Origin: Montifringilla adamsi
Lineage: Eukaryota; Chordata; Aves; Passeriformes; Passeridae
DNA length: 64,000 bases
Assembly (NCBI GenBank): GCA_017590115.1
Contig: JAGGNK010003335.1
Location: 11,036,286 to 11,100,285 of the forward strand
Direction of reading: 5' to 3'
How positions within the stretch are numbered: the stretch's first letter is position 1; each line of letters begins with the position of its first letter. Position numbers and translations under genes: made by a program. Of this stretch, positions 12,930-26,452 are shown piece after piece. A model generated the notes under the pieces. That model saw only the letters and a program-made list of their open reading frames with translations. It was not told the DNA's origin and did not search any database.

Positions 12930-13625
12930 TGCTGCCTGTGCTGGTCAGCAAGTGGCAAACATAAACACAGGCTGGGCAGAGAGTGGGTCAGGAATATTTC
13001 TGAGGAGAAGGCCTTGGGTTGTTGGTTGAGGAGAAGCTCAACATGACCTGAAGTGCACTCATAGCCCAAAAAGCCAATCCTGTCCTGGGCTGCATCAAAA
13101 GCATTCGATGGAGGGGATTCTGAGCTCTTGTGACACCCCACCTGCAGTGCTGTATCCAGCTCTGGGGTTCCAACATCAGAGGGATGGGCACACATTGGGG
13201 TGAGTCCAGAGGAGACCACAAAGATGCTCTGAGGGCTGGTGGAGCCCCTCTGGGAGTGCTGGGGTTGTTCAGCTGCAGAAGAGAAGGCTCCAGGGAGACC
13301 TCAGAGCCCCTCCAGTGCCTAAAGGGGCTCCAGGAGAGCTGGAGAGGGACTTTTTACAAGGGCAGGGATAATAGGGCATGGAAGAATGGCTTCAAACTGA
13401 CAGCAAGCAGGGTTAGGTTAAATATTAGGAAGAAACTCTTTGCTCTGAGGGTGCTGAGGTCCTGGCACAGGCTGCCCAGAGAAGCTGTGGCTGCCCCATC
13501 CTTGGAAGTGTTGGATGGGGCTTGTAGTAGCCTGGTCTAGTGGAAGGTGTCCCTGTCCATGGCAGGGGGCTGGAACTGGATGGTTTAAGGTCCCTTTAAT
13601 CCCAAACCATTCTAGGATTCTATGA
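12930..13625 (+). mobile_element. CR1 LINE, 3' fragment
   Basis: Recognised by the ordered CR1 3'-end phrases: ACACAGGCTGGGCAGAGAGT, TGTTGGTTGAGGAGAAGCTC, TCCTGTCCTGGGCTGCATC, the CACAAAGATGCTCTGAGGG stretch, TTAGGTTAAATATTAGGAAG, GCACAGGCTGCCCAGAGAAG, and the 3' end ATTCTAGGATTCTATGA. It encodes only remnants of the reverse-transcriptase C-terminus with disrupted frames. It is 5'-truncated and lies inside the putative SGCD 3' UTR in sense orientation. Confidence 0.88.
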
Positions 13626-14751
13626 AAGCAGAGCAAACAGGACTGTGTCTCAGATCCCAGGGGAAAAAACAGGCATTTTGTTTAAAAAGCTGCCTGCTAA
13701 CACGTCCAGCCATCTCGCACTCACAGTGGCTGACTCTCCTGTTGGACAGGCAAGTGCAGGAGAGTCCCTTCTCCTCCTGCCTTGCCCAGAAATCCCTCAC
13801 AGTGGGATTCCTCCCTGCCTGTGTGGGCTGCTTTCCCCTGAATCCACTTAAAGCAGAGCTCTCCCCTGACTGGAATTTCATCCACGTGCTCTACCTACCG
13901 CTGATAAAATACCAGAGACAAACCAGGCTTTGTGTATTTTGTTGTGAATCGGGCCTGAAGTTTAGTTCAGTGGAGCATTTGCTGTGTGGGAGGTGGGGTT
14001 GATCTCAAAATGGAGTTTAGTTTGTGTCTGCTGAGCTCAGTGGGAGAGTTGGTGATGACTTCATGGCCTGAGCCTGAGCTGGGCCGGTGCCAGCTGGGGA
14101 CAGTGGGAGCACTGCCAGCCCCTGGGGTGGCTCTGGGGCTGAACCAGACCCTGCATTGCAGCTGTGAGCACTGAAACCCCACCCAAATGCTAATCAGGGG
14201 ACTGTGGCAGCAGTGTCAGTGTACCTGGGGCAGCCATGCAGGAGTCATAAATGCATTTATGTGTGCTGGCTCTTTATAGGACTGCAGGACCTCGTCCAGT
14301 TTGCTGTAAATGTGACACTTTAGGAAAGGGTCAGGAGAATGACAGCCAGTGCTCACCTGTGACAGGAACCTTTTCCATATGTAGTGTGTGACCCTTCTGT
14401 CATGGCTGAGGCAGGATGGTTCTCCTAAAGCAAAAAGACTTTGCCATTAGCAAAAGCAGAGTTCCTGAGAAAGGCTGTACATCTGTAACCATTCTCCAAG
14501 TTTCTTTGTGGGGTTTTTTTGGCTGTTGGTTTGTTTGGGTTTGTTATTCATTTTGAAGCATATTACCCCATATTTAAACAGTACAAAGAAATGTTAACAG
14601 TAGAGGAAGTCATCAAAAGGGGGAGCCAGTAACTACTACAATATGTATAAAGCCTCTCCTGAGTATTCCTTCTTAGAAGACTGAGTATGTGCAAGAGTGA
14701 TTTGTACTTGGTTACCTCAGTCATGTGCTAACAGCTGTGTTTTGGAAGGGT

Positions 14752-14781
14752 TGTGATATTTATCTTATGATAAATATCACA
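14752..14781. repeat. Perfect 13-bp inverted repeat (hairpin)
   Basis: The arms TGTGATATTTATC and GATAAATATCACA are exact reverse complements separated by TTAT. It lies in the putative SGCD 3' UTR, where the transcript could form a 13-bp stem with a four-base loop. Confidence 0.9.
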
Positions 14782-17700
14782 TTGCACAAACAAACTTTGA
14801 AGGCACAAGCCTAAAAATCTGCAGTATATGGTACAGAAAAATGATGGCTAAATAAAAACCCCTCCCTAGAAAGTGCCCCAAGGTTAAAGGGAGATTCCTG
14901 TGGAACTTGAGAAGGCCAACTCACATCACAACCTAGTGAAAATTCATTTTGTTGTCATAAGATGCTCACACATACACACACACTCTCATATACACTTGTT
15001 TACAACAAAAGCCAATTTTCTTTTTGTTTGTTCTTATGGCTTTAAGTTTCATATTGCAAAAGAGAGTGAGACAAAGACCAAAGACTTCAAGAAGTTCATC
15101 CCTCTCTGGTTGCCCTCATGCCTGAAATGCATTAACTTTAATGGTGCTTTTTCTGAACTGGGTAGGAGAAATGCAGGTGTACCATAAAGCTGCATTTGAG
15201 AGAATAAAGTGGCAGGAAGGCTCTAACTTGGTTAACGGGGAGAGGAGGAAATAATGTGAAAGATCTTGAAATGTGTGCAGAGGGCAAGGTTACCTGAAAT
15301 CTGAAATGTGGAGAAATAGCCCAGAAAGCTTAAAGACATCATCCTGGACTGTAAGTATAAATAAACTGAGTAAATGGTGCCAGCTGTTCACTTGAGCATT
15401 AGCAGGGCAGCAGCTCCAGTGGCTGCTTTGTGGAGAACAGTATCTGCTACAATGATTTCATTTTAGAAGTACCTACAGTGAAAAGATAAAGGAAAAGAAA
15501 AAGAAAAAGAAGAAAAGTTAGAGGCTGTGCTGTTTTTTATGGCTGACATTTTAAATTTTGAAATGTCATCATCCAGAATTCACCCCAGCAAGCACAGGGC
15601 ATGTTCCTGCCAAGCTTTGCCAAGCACTGCTTTGGTGCTTTTTGAATGTGAAAATACCAGCCTTTTTATTGCCCTGGATGCTCAGGAATGTGATCCTGGC
15701 AACTGTTCCCTTTCCCCCATGTTAACCTTTTTTTTCCTCAGCTCTGAAATTGCTGTGTAATGTTTTGGTAGCTGGCATCCTGCTCCCAAATCCAGCAGCC
15801 CCCAAAACCCAAAACCTGCGTGTAGCAGCGGCATGACCATAAAACTGGGACTTCCAGGTAAATTCTGCCTGGCAGTTGCTGTGTATTCACAGCTGATGTA
15901 GCCAAGTTTATGGCTGTGAGTGGAGCAGGGTTAAACACTGACGTGGTGCTGAGGTTATTCAAGCAAGAGTGGAGTGAATTAAACAAGGCAGGTAGGAGGG
16001 AAGGGGAAGAAATGGGGAGAGACATCACCCTAATCACAGTAATGCAGTCAACGTCTCTGTCCCTTTGCACTATTATACTTTAAATTAATAACATCCATTT
16101 TACTAAATATGGTGGCAATTATGCTTGATCTTTTCGTGGAGCTCAGTGGAATTACTGTCACTGAAACCACTTAGAGCTCGGGCTGTTCAAGATTGCTGGG
16201 GTGTTGTTTCCATCCACAATAACCACAGTGGCTTGGGGCTTGGATGGAAATTATAGTGAATAGCTTGTATTTAGAAAGCTTTTAAGTCTGCTGTGGTTGA
16301 GAGGCCCCTGGTTATGCACATCCAGCCCTGAGGCTTTATCATTTCAGCTTCTCTTGTCCTGCCACTTGAATTGTATTGTGCCCTTGTGAAAAGCGACGCA
16401 CAGTATAAAGAACACAGGAAAAGATGGATATTTAAAGCTGCAGGATTTTTATCTGCAACGAAGAAGGAAATACAATCAGAGTGCCCCACTGAGATTTCCC
16501 ATCCAAATCACTTTAAACTAGAGGTGCAAGTCCCTTAAAAATTAATTTGCTACAAGTGTCATTCCTGCAGCAAAGTTAGCACTGGTGTCTCTCCCAGGAA
16601 ATGTCTCACCTTCTTGCAGCTGGAAGCCCTGTGGTGGCTGGGATTTTGTGCCACCAGTCAGGATGATGGGCTGCCTGTTTCAGGTTTCCTTTGAGGCAGC
16701 TGATCTTCATGGATTGAGCTTTTGTTAGCTTCTAACAGGGATTAAAGAATACGAGGGATAAGTCCACTGTGAACTGATATGTAATTGTATGTTTGCCTCA
16801 TTTAGTTGGTTGAAACTTTCCACCAGGAAGAGAAAATATCAGGAGCAATTTCTGTGAAAACGTTACATTTACATTGTGCCACCAAATGCTTCAGATAAAA
16901 ACATGCAGCTTTAGCTAAACAGTCTTCTCTTGAGATTAAAAAGGGTTCTTTGGAGCCTCTCACCAGGTCCTACCCAAATGGAAAGTTTTACCATTTCTAG
17001 CATATTTGTCGTTATAGGAACAGGCCCATTGCAAAGCACAAGTCATGTGCATCTTTGCATGTAACAGGAATTTTAAATTGCATTGTACTCTTACATTTTT
17101 TCCCCATTCAAAGGCTTAACCACTGATAGGAGATAGAGCCCTCCGAAACCTTTCCTGCTAAATGCATAATCTCTTTCTAAAACAATGTATGTCCTTTGGT
17201 CTTTCAAAAATTTCCTCATAACGGAGTCCTTGAAACATCTTGAGGCAGGCTCACTCTGGAGAGCAAGAGAGCAATTATTTGTGGGTGGTGCTATTTTTGC
17301 TGAAGCTTGGATTGTAGCTGAAAAAAAAATGTTTCTGTTAGAGCTTCTCCCACACTCCCTTAGCTGCAGAGCCCACCAGCCACCCACACCAGGGCTGGAT
17401 CTCTCCAGGGTGGCTGCCTTAGAGCAGGGAGTGACCTCCACACCAAAGCACAGCCTGATGATTTTGTCTTCAGCTGGGTCCTCCTCAGCCCTGTGCACTC
17501 TGTCACGGATAAAGAGACACTTGGGCAGTTTTAGTGGCTCTGCAGATGGCACAAGGTGATGTGTACCTGCAGCCTGAGTGGATAAATGATGCTGCTCGTT
17601 GTTGGGTGCTGTTCTCACAAGCCTTTGGCCACCTTGAGAGCAGTAACTCCTGAGGGCAGGCACTGCTGGAGGAATCCACTCTCTTGTCCCTTTTTGTGGG

Positions 17701-18481
17701 TTATCAGAGCGAGTGAAGAAATCCTGCAGAGTAAGAGTGTGCCAGAAACCTCAGAAAGGGCAGATCTGAGCAATCAGTGTCCACTGTGTTTGCCAGAGAA
17801 GGGCTAAGTAGACAGCATCCACTCCTGGATTCCTCCCTAGGCCAGAGCTTTCCCTGAGCTGTGACCAGACCTTGGTCTGGATCTGCCCTGTGTGGTGGTT
17901 TGGGAGCAGGGAAGGGACTGACCTGCTGGATCTGGATGTTGCTTGTGGCTTTGTTTGTTTTTTCCCACCCCATATTTGAATTCGTTTGCCAATAGAGTTG
18001 TCAATATTCACCCAGAAAAGCTCCATATATGTAGAGCCAGCAGCAAAACATTCAGTGAGAGTCAAAGGAAACCCTGTTCATCTACAGCAGCAGCAGAAAA
18101 GGCATGACCCCTGTGCTACAGCAGTTTTCATCTGTGATGGGAAAACACCTTGTCTGACTTCTGCTCTGAAAACCACCAACGACCTTGATCGTGTAAACAG
18201 GACAAAATGAATTAAAAGTCTTATCACAGTTCTCATGATGAAATTCAGATTTGTTTGGCTTTTTTTTTCTTTTTAATTTATGTATGTGTGTGGTTGTGTG
18301 GGAAAATATAAAGCTTTTTTGTATCAAATAACATCAATCCTTGCACACTCTATGCAAAATTTTGTAAGCATTGCAATAATGCTATGAATTACACAAGGAA
18401 CTATTTTAACTTTATTACACTTTCTGTATAAAAAAAAGTTTGTATTTAAATGATTTCAACTGCAATCTTGTAAAATATATT

Positions 18482-18487
18482 AATAAA
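18482..18487 (+). terminator. SGCD: Candidate SGCD polyadenylation signal AATAAA
   Basis: Canonical AATAAA in an A+T-rich context, with a T/G-rich element about 25-45 bases downstream. This is the arrangement expected of a vertebrate cleavage and polyadenylation site. Assignment to SGCD is inferred from strand and position. Confidence 0.5.
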
Positions 18488-18505
18488 ATAATGATTGTTA
18501 AGAAG

Positions 18506-20964
18506 GAAAGAGATGTTGGGTCTTTTTTGTTGATCACTGCAGTGATCTGTTTCACAGAAGCAAGAACTTGGATGTATTTATGCCAAAAACACTGTAGAAG
18601 ATGGAATGAGAATTTCTGTGAATTGCTGTTGGAAGAAAACCTGTAATCAACAAAACAAATTATTTTGTCTTTGGGGGAAGTTGAGTCTTTCTTATATTTG
18701 TAGATTTTCTCACCCTTGTCCTGGCATTAGAGACTCACAGCCAAATCCTGCTGCAGGCACTGAGGTCCTGCCTGAGCATCACAAACCTCTCAAAGGGCAT
18801 CGCTTTCTGCTGAAGAGAATTTTGGAGCTTGTGCTCCAAAGCAGCAGGAGCTCAGGGTTTTCCAAGAGTCACCAGAGCTGGGTGCACCAGGAACATCCAG
18901 GAACAGATCCCCACCTGTGCAAGTGGAGGGAGCAGGAGCTCGAGTGCCTGGGAAAAAATATTAATTAAAAAAAAAAACTAAATCCCAAAGCCAGCAGCCT
19001 CTGGACCAAGTCACAGAAAGCCTCTTGGCTTTCTTTTTAGCAGCCTCTGGCTGCTTTAATGATCCATCAGTTTTATTCTAATTGGCCAGCTAATCAGCTG
19101 CTCATTGGTGACTCTGCACATGCCAGGCAATCACTTCTGAGGGCATTTTGCAGGAGCTGGGTTTTAAATATGAATTTGTTCGCCCTGGATTTTGTCAGTA
19201 AATGAGAGCATTGATTGAGGCTCATTATCTGAACAAATTGCAAGATTTCAATCCAGGTGGAAAGTTGTTTGTGCCTTCCAAACCCCTCAGACAGAAAAAA
19301 CCCAGTCCCCACTGGGACACAGCCAGCATCCAGGCTGGAGGAACACTTGTTTTCCAGTTTGCAGGAGCTGCTGTTTACCAGGCTCCACATAAATCCCTCA
19401 GTTCTGCTGGGTGGGCACACACAGTCTTCTGGTCCCACACTGTGTCTTGGACTATTTGTCCTTTAAAAAAATATTAAATAAAAGAGAAAAGACATCTTTC
19501 AGCTGAACTTCAGCTGCAGTTGTTGGCCTGAATTTGGAATTTCCAGCAAAGTGACAATTAAATAATTCATGAATTAACCCCCACCAAGCAGTACGTTGGC
19601 AGGAGGTTCCCAGCCAGGGGGAGGCAGCTCTGTGGAGCTGAACAGCACCAGCAGTGCTGTGGCTGCAGTGGCCAGGACCTTCCCAGCCCCGGGAGCCCCC
19701 CAGCACCTGCCTCTCCATGGGCTGGGTTTAAGCCCTGGGGAGTTCAGCAGCTCAGCAGCGTGTTTGCAGTGCCCCCATGCTGGAAATGGTGGGTGGTACT
19801 CAGCAGCAGCAGCATCTGCACCATTCTTTACATCTGGGAAGCCAAAACCAGGATTTGGCTTCCAAAATCAGCTCCTGGGAAAATCCTCTCAAAATGTAAT
19901 TTCCTCCCAAGTATCTTGCCCTTCACTTTTTAAGAAGTGCTTCCCAATTTTTTCTTGCTTTCTTTTCTACCCCTACAGGTGATTAATTGTTTCCTTTTTT
20001 TTTTTTTTATCCTAAATAGCCAAGATAAACAAAAAAGAATTACCAAATAAAGAATCATTAAGACAAAATGAGTCCATTTCATACTCTGTAAAATGGTAAC
20101 AACATCCACAGCTTAAAATTTTATGTGCAGCTGGGTTTTCATATTTTTCATCTGAGTTCAGTACAGACAAGTTGCTGCTGCTGAAGTTCAGTTGTTAAAT
20201 CTGGGTGATTATTTTTTATTTTTATGAACAGTGGCCAGAAAATCAGCAAGGAGAACTATCTGTTTTTAACAGTTTTTCTCCAGTGCTATGACCTTGATTC
20301 TTCTCTCCTTAAACTGAACTGAAAAATCTTCCTCAATTTAGTGATGAAGGTTCAGACCTAAATAGCTCCAGTGCCAAATGTGTCCCAGAGGAAAATTATA
20401 TGGCCTCATTTAATAGAGAAAAAGCATGAAGTCAAGCCAGCAGCAAGAACTTGGCTCTTTCCTGCAATCATTTCGGGATAAAAAGCAGAATGTAAGTAGT
20501 CTTTAAATATTTGATTCACACTATTGGACTATTGTAATCTACATTACTGATATGATCTGCACTCATTAAAATTGGGGTTTGTGAATAGCTCTGCACATAA
20601 CAGCTCTGCTTCAGGCCATCACACAGCCAGGCCTGTGTATCACCAGCTCTGGTATTTTCCCTTTCCCACCTACTTGGGCATTTTTTTCCCTGTTTCTGGG
20701 CTTGGCTTTCAGTCTCCTGAGCAGCACAGCAATGCAGGCAGGAAAGCAGCCCACGGCCTCCTCGCTGAGGAATGCACTCCCCATCTGCTTGGCTCCATTC
20801 CCTGGGTGCACGCAGGGAGGGGAGAGGCACAAAGCACCATTGGTATCTCTGGAATGACCTCCCTGATCTGCCTTTGTGTTCCCCTCACTGTAGCAGAGCT
20901 GCACCAGCCCTTGGAGCCCCCATTCCCACCTCTCCTCCCTGCACGCTGCCTGGACCTGGCACTG
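18506..20964. other. Intergenic, no gene seen
   Basis: Short open frames only; none is splice-bounded and recognisable. It includes a poly-T tract near 19994-20010. No other element was identified. Confidence 0.6.
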
Positions 20965-21022
20965 CTGGTTCGTGGTGGGACTCGGTGATTTTAGAGGTTT
21001 TTTCCAACCTAAATGATCCCCT
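20965..21022 (+). mobile_element. CR1 LINE 3'-end fragment
   Basis: GTGGTGGGACTCGGTGATTT followed by TAGAGGTTTTTTCCAACCTA and AATGATCC is the typical CR1 3' terminus (GGACTCGATGATCTTAGAGG-like), diverged and very short. The 5' limit is uncertain. Confidence 0.7.
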
Positions 21023-24000
21023 GAGAGCCCTATTCCCATGCCACCCCCTTACCCAGGCTGTGAAACAGGAATATTTTAAATGCCAGCAGAACCCACAGGG
21101 GGCAGTAAGACTGCAGTGCTGCTTGGTATTTCAGCATGTTTTAAAACAAAAAAAAAAAAATACATTACTTGGCCTAAACTCTACCTGCAACTTGAGTTCA
21201 GCAGCTGAGAGCTCCAAAGATGCTGCACGTGACTGAGATGGGATTTTGACCACTGGATGTTGGTCTTGGATCTGCTTTGCCAGATTGGGAAGACAAGAAA
21301 ACAAACAAAAGACAAAATTAAAAACCCAAACAAAGCCCTTTTTGCATATTTTACCTATTTATACAGGGTTTAATGCTTTTCTGGGAATGAACTAAGGAGG
21401 CCCCAGAGCTGAAATAAGCAGTGTTAGAGGTGACACTGCTCCCAGAGAGGGCCACGTTTGCTGTAAGGCCCACCCAAAAAACCAAAACCTGCCTTGGGAA
21501 ACCAGGGAGAGGAAAAACTTCTTATTGCTGTCCAGCATCGTCAGATTTAGGACTAATAAATGACTGATTGGAAAGTGTGAGTGCATATGTGTGTATGCAT
21601 GGGACAGGAGAGGTGCATTTCTGGATAATTTTTATTTTTCTGTCAGTTGTAACTACTCCCAAAAATCATTTGGGTATTACAATAAACCTCAATCTCAAAA
21701 GAGAGTTTTTGCAACACAATAATCCTGAACCATAGTAACTAAAATTGAGGATAATTATCATCTGCCAGAAAGACATTAAAACATCTATAGCAGAACCAAC
21801 AGGCTGCAGTGGGAGCTCTGCACACACACAAGATTAACACAGAAAAACGAAAGGAGGAAAGCACTGCCACTTCTAAGAAAACCCACAACCCACCACCACC
21901 TACACGATGAACTTTAAAGCACAGGGTGCAACATCCAATGAATTATTTATGAATTAATTTCCAATGAGCAGTTTAGCAGTCAAAGGAAACACAAACAGGC
22001 AGCGCAGCCCTGCCTGGGGTGACAGCAGGGGACACAGGAGTGCTGTTCCTGTGGCAAGAAGACATTTAGCAGCGTGCATGATGAGCTGCACACTAATAAA
22101 GTTTAAAACAAAAATCCAATTCTTAGCAAACACCAGGCTGTGCAGTATCCCAAACAGCCTGTGGGATATGCACGTGGCTCATGCCCAGCAGTGCCAAGTG
22201 ACAGCACTTCACCCCTGCCACACTCATTTTCTGCCACCTAAAATACAAGTGCAACGAGCTGCTGCTTAAGGGTAATGTTGGGACAAAGAAATCAGGAGAT
22301 AGAAAGGCCACACCTTGCTTTTAAATTAATTCTTCACAGCCAGGCTGTAGAATGAGCTGTCCCTGCCTGGTGCTGGAATGGGCTCTGCACTGAGGGCTCC
22401 ACACCAGCAGTGGCCTTTAGCATGACATTAAATTAATGTTTTGTGGGCCTTTTTCCTCCCCCTAGGCTGAGACACCAACTTTGGCTGTGGCTGCAGCTGA
22501 GCCCCAGTCCTGCTGCTGTCACAGCTCTGCACGCCAGGCTCTGAGGCTCTCACACTGCTGAGCACCTTCCCAACACCAACAGGGCACAAATAAATCTGGG
22601 TGGGTTCCTGAACTGCATCCAGTAGCTCCTGGGGCAGGGACAGGGGAGGTGTTGCAGGAAAACAGAGGCAGGAGAGGCTTGGGAGAAGCCCAAAGCAGAG
22701 CAGGCAGCTTGGCCTGGGCTGGGCTGGGCTGTTCTGGGCTGGCTGCAGCATTTCTCACACAGCTCCTGGCTGCTGCAGTTGGAAGAGCTTAAAAATGCTC
22801 TTTTCTTTTTCATTCATTGCCAGAGCAACACCAGAGTCCTGCCCAGTTCCAGGAGAGGGGCAGAGATTGCTGCTCCTCTTAGAGCCCACACTGCTGAGCC
22901 TGGTTTAGCTCACTTCTCACACTGGCTTTTATAATGGTCACTTTTGTGATATTCCAGGAGCCCAGTGTGGCAGTGCACAGTGCTGCCAGCCAGGTGGGGA
23001 ATGGGTTATTTTGGTTTTTTTTAGCAGTGCCTCAATGGAAACCCTGCATCCAGAGAGCCAGCATTTCTCTGTGGGAAGAGCAGCATCAGGTTCCTTGGTA
23101 AGCCTGACACCTGTGTAAGCTCTGCATGATGAGGTGAAGCCAGGATGTTTCAAGTGAGAAGTTGCCCTTTATTCTGTCTTCTATCAGAAAAAACTGAAGG
23201 CAAAAGCAGAAAGATGCAGTGATGGTTTAAAGAAATTGACTTCAGCTGAACCAGGTGAAACATTTAAGACACTAGCCTGGTTCAAATCCTGCCCCACTTT
23301 GCCTGTTGGGTCATTGCTCCCCTCCCAAAGTGAGCAGATCAGGCAGAGCAGCCAAGAACAGCCGAATCATGGGATTGTTTTCCTGGTTTCTGCCTTTTTC
23401 TTCTTTTCTATTTTCTGCATTGACTTCTGGACCTGAAACCTTTTCCACATCCATTAAATCAAATACTTGAGCCAAACCTGATGAGCACAATGTGCCAAGG
23501 GGAAACCTGGGGGTTTTTTCCCCATTTTTGCAGGACAAGGACACTACAGATAGAACTTGTCTCACAGAGAGGCAGGAGCATGATGAGCCAGATGGAAGCT
23601 GGTGGGGCCTGAGGGTCCCAGGGTGAGAGATGGGCAGGCACAAGCACCAGCTTCCTGCAGGGACTGATGGACCTTGATTGTCACTTCTTTCCCTCTCGCT
23701 TTGTAGCACCTAACAAGTGTCTGTCTGGGGTTTGGAGATGTCATTTGTTCCTGATGTGAGGATGACTCCATTATCCATGGCATTTTAAAACATGCCCACT
23801 GCCATACTTCTTCCTTTCTCCAAGAAGATGACGGAAGAGAGCAAAAACGACAGCAGAAATATTGAAAGCTTTGCAACCCTAGAGCAAGTGCAGTCAGTTC
23901 CCCCTGAAATCAGTAGGTGTTTTGTCCACAGATAGATTTTTCACTCGTGCTTCTGAGAGATAGAACAGGCAGCTTAATGTGAAAGGGCCAAAGTTTGGCA

Positions 24001-26404
24001 TGATGTGAATGACAGTTTGGATCCAGAGTCAACCGTGGGCAGATTTGGCTCAGGACAGCTGATGTGTGCCTCTCCCTTCCTGAGAAACACAAGGGTAAAA
24101 CAGCCACCAGGGACAAAAGGGAAAGGCTAAAAATAAGTAAATTAATTAATTATAACAATAAGTATCATCCCCATCTGAGAGCTACTGACCTCAGAATTAT
24201 ACTCTCATTCCTGCTTTGCACGAGAACTGCCAGGAGGAGTTTATGATAAACCTTAGAAGGTGCAGGAGTGGGGATGTCAGGCAATTCAGAGTAAACAATT
24301 CAATAAATTACAGCTGAGTTATTTGCAATTAAAAAACATTTTTAAGCTGATAAATTCCATTAACACTGCATGGCCTCTATAAAGTGACCCCTAACTGAAT
24401 ATTAAAGAAGGACCTGTCTTCTTATAGTTTTATCTTAAAACATAATTAGGAGAGGAACACGTTGCCCAGCCCAGCCCAGAGCTCTCCTGCACATCTTACA
24501 TCTTTGGGCTGCAGCAGAAACCTGGATGCAACAGGAAAAAATGCAACATGCTTGGGACCACTGAGAAAGAGTTCCTCCATCAGATGCAGAGCTGAGCTGA
24601 GGCTGCAAGAACTTTGGTGTTGTGCACCAGAAGTCACATCCAGGCTGCTGTAAAGTCACATGGACTCCAGCAGATACCTGACAGCAGTTACTCACTCCAT
24701 TTTTGAGAGCAGTTAGGACTTCAGGATGTTGTTATTTTGTTATTATATTTACTGTCAGCACCTGCACCTGAACAGAAACGTTAAATGCCATGGTGCCAAT
24801 GCCTAGGCTGCAAATTCAGGAACACGCCAGCAAATCCAGAAGCAATTGCTCTTTGGTCAGATCCAGAAAAGAATACACTCCCTGGAGGATTTGGCAGTGG
24901 AGTGACACTGGAACTGTCCTGGCTTATTTGGGTTTGCTGTGTGCAGAGATTAAGTCGTATGCAATGATCCTGTGAAATGCTCAGTTGGCTGCAGTTAGAT
25001 AAATGGCCCATTCTAAATGATCCTTGCTGAACTGCAAAATCTAGCAGGCTGTGATTTCTCACCTTGGATTTTTCTACACCCCTCAAGATTTCTAGGTGTT
25101 GGAATTTATCACATCCATGAGAAATTAAACACAGTGCATGGCTTTAGTCGCAATTTCTCTGTCTTCCCTCAACCCCAGGAGCCAAGTGGAGTCTCCTGGA
25201 GTCTCACTCCTTGTAGTGGAAAAGGCAGCAGAGGAATGAAAAATAATTAAAAAGAAGGACTCCCAGAGGAATTTGTTTGCCTTTTCTGGCATTCAGGAGG
25301 AGGATACAGGACTTCACCCAGAATTCAGATAGAAGATTGTTCTGCTAGAGTGAGAGTTTAAAAGTGTCAGAAGATAAAGAAGGTCTCTTCAGCCATGCCA
25401 GGTGTTTCAAGCCCAAGACAAGGTGTGCTGGAGGAGTGGGGGAGCACATGGAAGTCAGAGGTGAGGCTGGAAAAGACCTTTCATCCACTTGGGTTCCAGA
25501 CCACACTGAGGCACTTCAGTCCTGGGCTGGGAAAAGGCTGCACAAATCACACAGGAGGTGCTGGCAGTTCACTCATGGAGCACAAGCTCTGCCAGTGGCA
25601 TCATTTGGATGTTTAAAGCCCTTGGCTCTAATTGCAGCACTTTCATGCTTGAATAAACAGTACTGGGATTACAGTCATTGTGGAAAATGGGATGGATTGG
25701 GTCCCAGTTTGCCTGAGAGGGGAAGCCAGTCCTGGCTCTGCTGGGTGGGGAGCTGGCAGCCAGAGCCTCTGACATCCTGACTGATCCCTGCCAGGATTTC
25801 CCCCAGGGTGAGAGGGCTCACCAGGTGCAAAGGGAGGAGTTAAAGCAGGGTGCTTCAGCATCCCTTCAGCAAATGCTCCATTTACATCCAACTTTACCCA
25901 GCCTAAGCTGAGGATTTGCAGTCAGTTCTGCAGGGGGTGGGAAGCCAAGGACTCCTCTGTCCCCCCAGAAAGGAGCAACACTCCTGGGGACCAGGAATAT
26001 TTCCCACTCATGCAAAGAAATACCAGGCTGGGAGTCTGGCAAGAGCAAGACTGGGCTACCAAGACACTCAGCTCTAGCTCAGATTGCCTCCTGCCCTGTG
26101 GTGTTCATTGTCTATGATGTGCTCAGTGAATCCCAAGCAGATGGATGGATCCTGTCACACAAAAAGCCAGAGGCAATGCTTGGAGGCCTGGACCTCCAGG
26201 TCTTCATCTTTAGAGATAAGCAAGTTTTGAGTCTTTGGAAGAAACGCTCTGACTACTGCTAATTATTACTGAAGCCTTGACATCTGCTGCTGCATGGCAA
26301 ATGTGGAGGCAGTGTCAGCATGGGATAACAGGGAAAGAGGACAGGCAAATATCACCATTGTGATGAGAATTGGTGTTTTGCTTGGCTAGTCTATCTTTCA
26401 TGCA

Positions 26405-26405
<1 letters not shown>
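21023..26405. other. Intergenic, no gene seen
   Basis: No supported exon. It contains a short GGGCT/GGCTG tandem stretch at about 22715-22742 (CTGGGCTGGGCTGGGCTGTT) and a TTAATTAATTAAT-type stretch near 24140. The phrase AGGCTGGAAAAGACCTTTCA near 25464 resembles a CR1 end but is too short to call. Confidence 0.6.

Positions 26406-26449
<44 letters not shown>
26406..26449 (+). repeat. 44-bp uninterrupted A homopolymer
   Basis: Forty-four consecutive A residues preceded by TGCAC and followed by TTTATGG. No clear retroposed body was recognised immediately 5' of it. The length is likely to be imprecise for sequencing reasons. Confidence 0.95.

Positions 26450-26452
<3 letters not shown>

Larger units (their letters stand above)
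9964..18505 (+). other. SGCD: Putative long 3' untranslated region of SGCD
   Basis: No further splice-bounded coding segment follows the stop. Human SGCD is known for a multi-kilobase 3' UTR. At 18482-18487 there is a canonical AATAAA, followed at about 18512-18530 by a T/G-rich downstream element (GATGTTGGGTCTTTTTT). The approximately 250 bp before it are strongly A+T-rich, like many conserved 3' UTR ends. The block contains a TG/CG/TA microsatellite, a CR1 element and a perfect hairpin. The extent is inference; earlier polyadenylation sites cannot be excluded. Confidence 0.5.

Noticed and set aside
17091..17663. 190-codon minus-strand open frame
   Set aside because: No recognisable protein. 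It lies opposite the putative SGCD 3' UTR, and a chance open frame is the simpler explanation.
25455..25490. CR1-like phrase AGGCTGGAAAAGACCTTTCA
   Set aside because: Too short and without the adjoining CR1 context.
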